Both the position numbers and the translations under genes were made by a program. The notes below the pieces were generated by a model. The model searched no databases. It was given only the letters and a program-made list of their open reading frames with translations, and was not told where the DNA came from. From Actinomycetes bacterium (GTDB lineage Bacteria; Actinomycetota; CALGFH01), in assembly GCA_030152105.1 (NCBI GenBank), contig JASLIH010000666.1, positions 1-7,777 of the forward strand: a stretch of 7,777 nucleotides of DNA, written 5' to 3'. Positions 6,991-7,777 of the stretch are shown piece after piece (the first letter of the stretch is position 1; every line of letters starts with the position of its first letter).

Positions 6991-7777
6991 CTACGCAGGT
7001 CGTGAAGCGAGCGGGGGACGCCCGATGGTGGACGCTTGCCAGGTTCCGAGCCGTCCGGTAGCCCAGATAGGCCACAGCCTGTCCTCCTCGGCGGGGTCGG
7101 CCGGCATTGCCTCGGCGAGCAGGGCGAGCACCTGACCGGCGGCTGTCGGACGGTCGGCCGGGTCGGGGGCCAGGAGGGCGGCGACGGCCCGGTCGAGGGT
7201 TGCCGGCACCTCGCGGTTGCGGCTGCTGGCAGGGGGTGGCGGGCCGGCCAGCTGGGGCCAGCGGCGCTCGGACGGCCCGTGGTCGCGCGGCTCGAAGGCC
7301 TGGGTCGCGGTGGCCAGCTCGAACAGGACCGCACCGAGCGCGAACAGGTCCATGCCCGGGCTGGCCGGAAGGCGGCGGACCTGTTCGGGGGCCATCCAGG
7401 GCGGGGAGCCGCGCCGGTGCCGGCCCGCCGGAGTCTCGCCAACGGCCCGGGCCAGGCCGAGGTCGATCAGCACCGGCCGCCCTTCGCGCAGCACCACGTT
7501 GCCCGGCTTGACGTCCAGGTGGGCCAGGCCCCGGTCGTGGAGGTGGCCGAGGGCGGCGGCGAGCTGCATTCCGGTCAGCAGCACATCCACCGGGTGGAAC
7601 GGCCCGTCGGTGGCCAGGGCGTCGTCCAGGGTCGGCCCCTCGACGTACTCGAAGACGAGATGGGGCAGGGGCTGGTCGAGGCGGGACTCGAGCAGCCGCC
7701 GGATCCCGGGGTGGGCGACCGACCCCGCGACCTGCGCCTCCTGGGCCAGGCTGGCCACGGCCCGGGCCGGTCCGGCA
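6991..7777 (-). CDS. Serine/threonine protein kinase, soluble C-terminal part (5' end beyond the window)
   Basis: This is a Hanks-type (PknB-like) kinase domain that would transfer phosphate from ATP to Ser/Thr of cytoplasmic proteins. About 261 residues are visible, starting near helix C (LAQEAQ, likely salt-bridge Glu, then HPGIRRLLE); the glycine loop, the ATP lysine and the true start lie past the right edge. A GTG at 7758 is in frame but falls inside the domain, so it is not the start. Visible motifs, numbered from that codon: hinge LPHLVFEYVEG (31-41), catalytic loop HLDVKPGNV (80-88; Asp82, Lys84, Asn87), DLG in place of DFG (99-101), APE (123-125), MDLFALG (136-142) and DRPTA (202-206). 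The residue before the catalytic Asp is Leu, not Arg, so this is a non-RD kinase. The protein ends about 35 residues after the domain with no membrane segment or PASTA repeats. Target unknown; regulation of the adjacent glycogen enzymes is only a guess. Confidence 0.9.
   Translation of the reverse strand, partial: AGPARAVASLAQEAQVAGSVAHPGIRRLLESRLDQPLPHLVFEYVEGPTLDDALATDGPFHPVDVLLTGMQLAAALGHLHDRGLAHLDVKPGNVVLREGRPVLIDLGLARAVGETPAGRHRRGSPPWMAPEQVRRLPASPGMDLFALGAVLFELATATQAFEPRDHGPSERRWPQLAGPPPPASSRNREVPATLDRAVAALLAPDPADRPTAAGQVLALLAEAMPADPAEEDRLWPIWATGRLGTWQASTIGRPPLASRPA

Noticed and set aside
6962..7005. Plus-strand AAGGAGG followed by GTG and a 10-codon open frame
   Set aside because: A near-perfect ribosome site, but the peptide would be ten residues, it runs into the 3' end of the kinase on the other strand, and no plus-strand gene follows. 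The purine run is explained as the complement of the hairpin after the kinase gene.
6920..7040. Plus-strand riboswitch resembling the c-di-AMP (ydaO) class because of GAGCGGGGGAC and CGCAGG pieces
   Set aside because: Other conserved blocks of that class, such as the CGTCAGCTAACC segment, are absent, half of the match is inside the kinase coding sequence, and there is no downstream plus-strand gene to control.
3338..7135. A 1265-codon open frame on the plus strand running opposite glgE, mak and the glgB start
   Set aside because: Its translation is low-complexity (Gly, Val, Arg, Pro, Leu) with no recognisable motif, and it is the mirror of three clear genes. Such frames are expected in very GC-rich DNA.
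6991..7758. Kinase as a complete 255-residue protein starting at GTG 7758
   Set aside because: That start would remove the glycine-rich loop and ATP-binding lysine; the frame stays open to the window edge, so the gene is cut by the window.

Overview
The window is very GC-rich, with dense GC-ending codons, GTG starts and four-base gene overlaps. Together with a GlgE pathway cluster, this points to an actinobacterium (Actinomycetota). The proteins look like ordinary family members but not closely like any one well-known species, so I do not name a genus; an uncultured or deep-branching actinobacterial lineage is possible.

Every gene I can support is on the minus strand, so the biological order runs from high to low coordinates. 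First comes the 3' part of a soluble Ser/Thr protein kinase gene (7777 to 6991, start outside the window). Next is a 215-base intergenic region (6990 to 6776) crowded with inverted repeats. It ends in a good promoter candidate whose -10 box sits exactly six bases before the glgE start codon. Then follows a tight four-gene run: glgE (maltosyltransferase), mak/pep2 (maltokinase), glgB (branching enzyme) and the first 412 codons of treZ (malto-oligosyltrehalose trehalohydrolase), which runs off the left edge. Gaps inside this run are 6 bases (glgE-mak), a 4-base ATGA overlap (mak-glgB) and a stop/start overlap (glgB-treZ), so it reads as one operon.

The four enzymes belong to a trehalose/alpha-glucan cycle. 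Mak makes maltose 1-phosphate, GlgE transfers its maltosyl unit to growing alpha-1,4-glucan chains, and GlgB adds alpha-1,6 branches. TreZ, with TreY, releases trehalose from the ends of such chains. The step that would close the loop, trehalose to maltose by TreS, is not in the window although treS often lies between or fused to glgE/mak neighbours; treY and treX are not seen either. They may lie beyond the left edge or elsewhere.

I found no tRNA, rRNA, CRISPR array, insertion sequence or prophage trace. The coding content is conventional. The most interesting parts are the glgE promoter/leaderless start, the structured intergenic region, the operon make-up (treZ in, treS out) and a small GC-palindromic insertion in mak. 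I do not see a previously undescribed system here.
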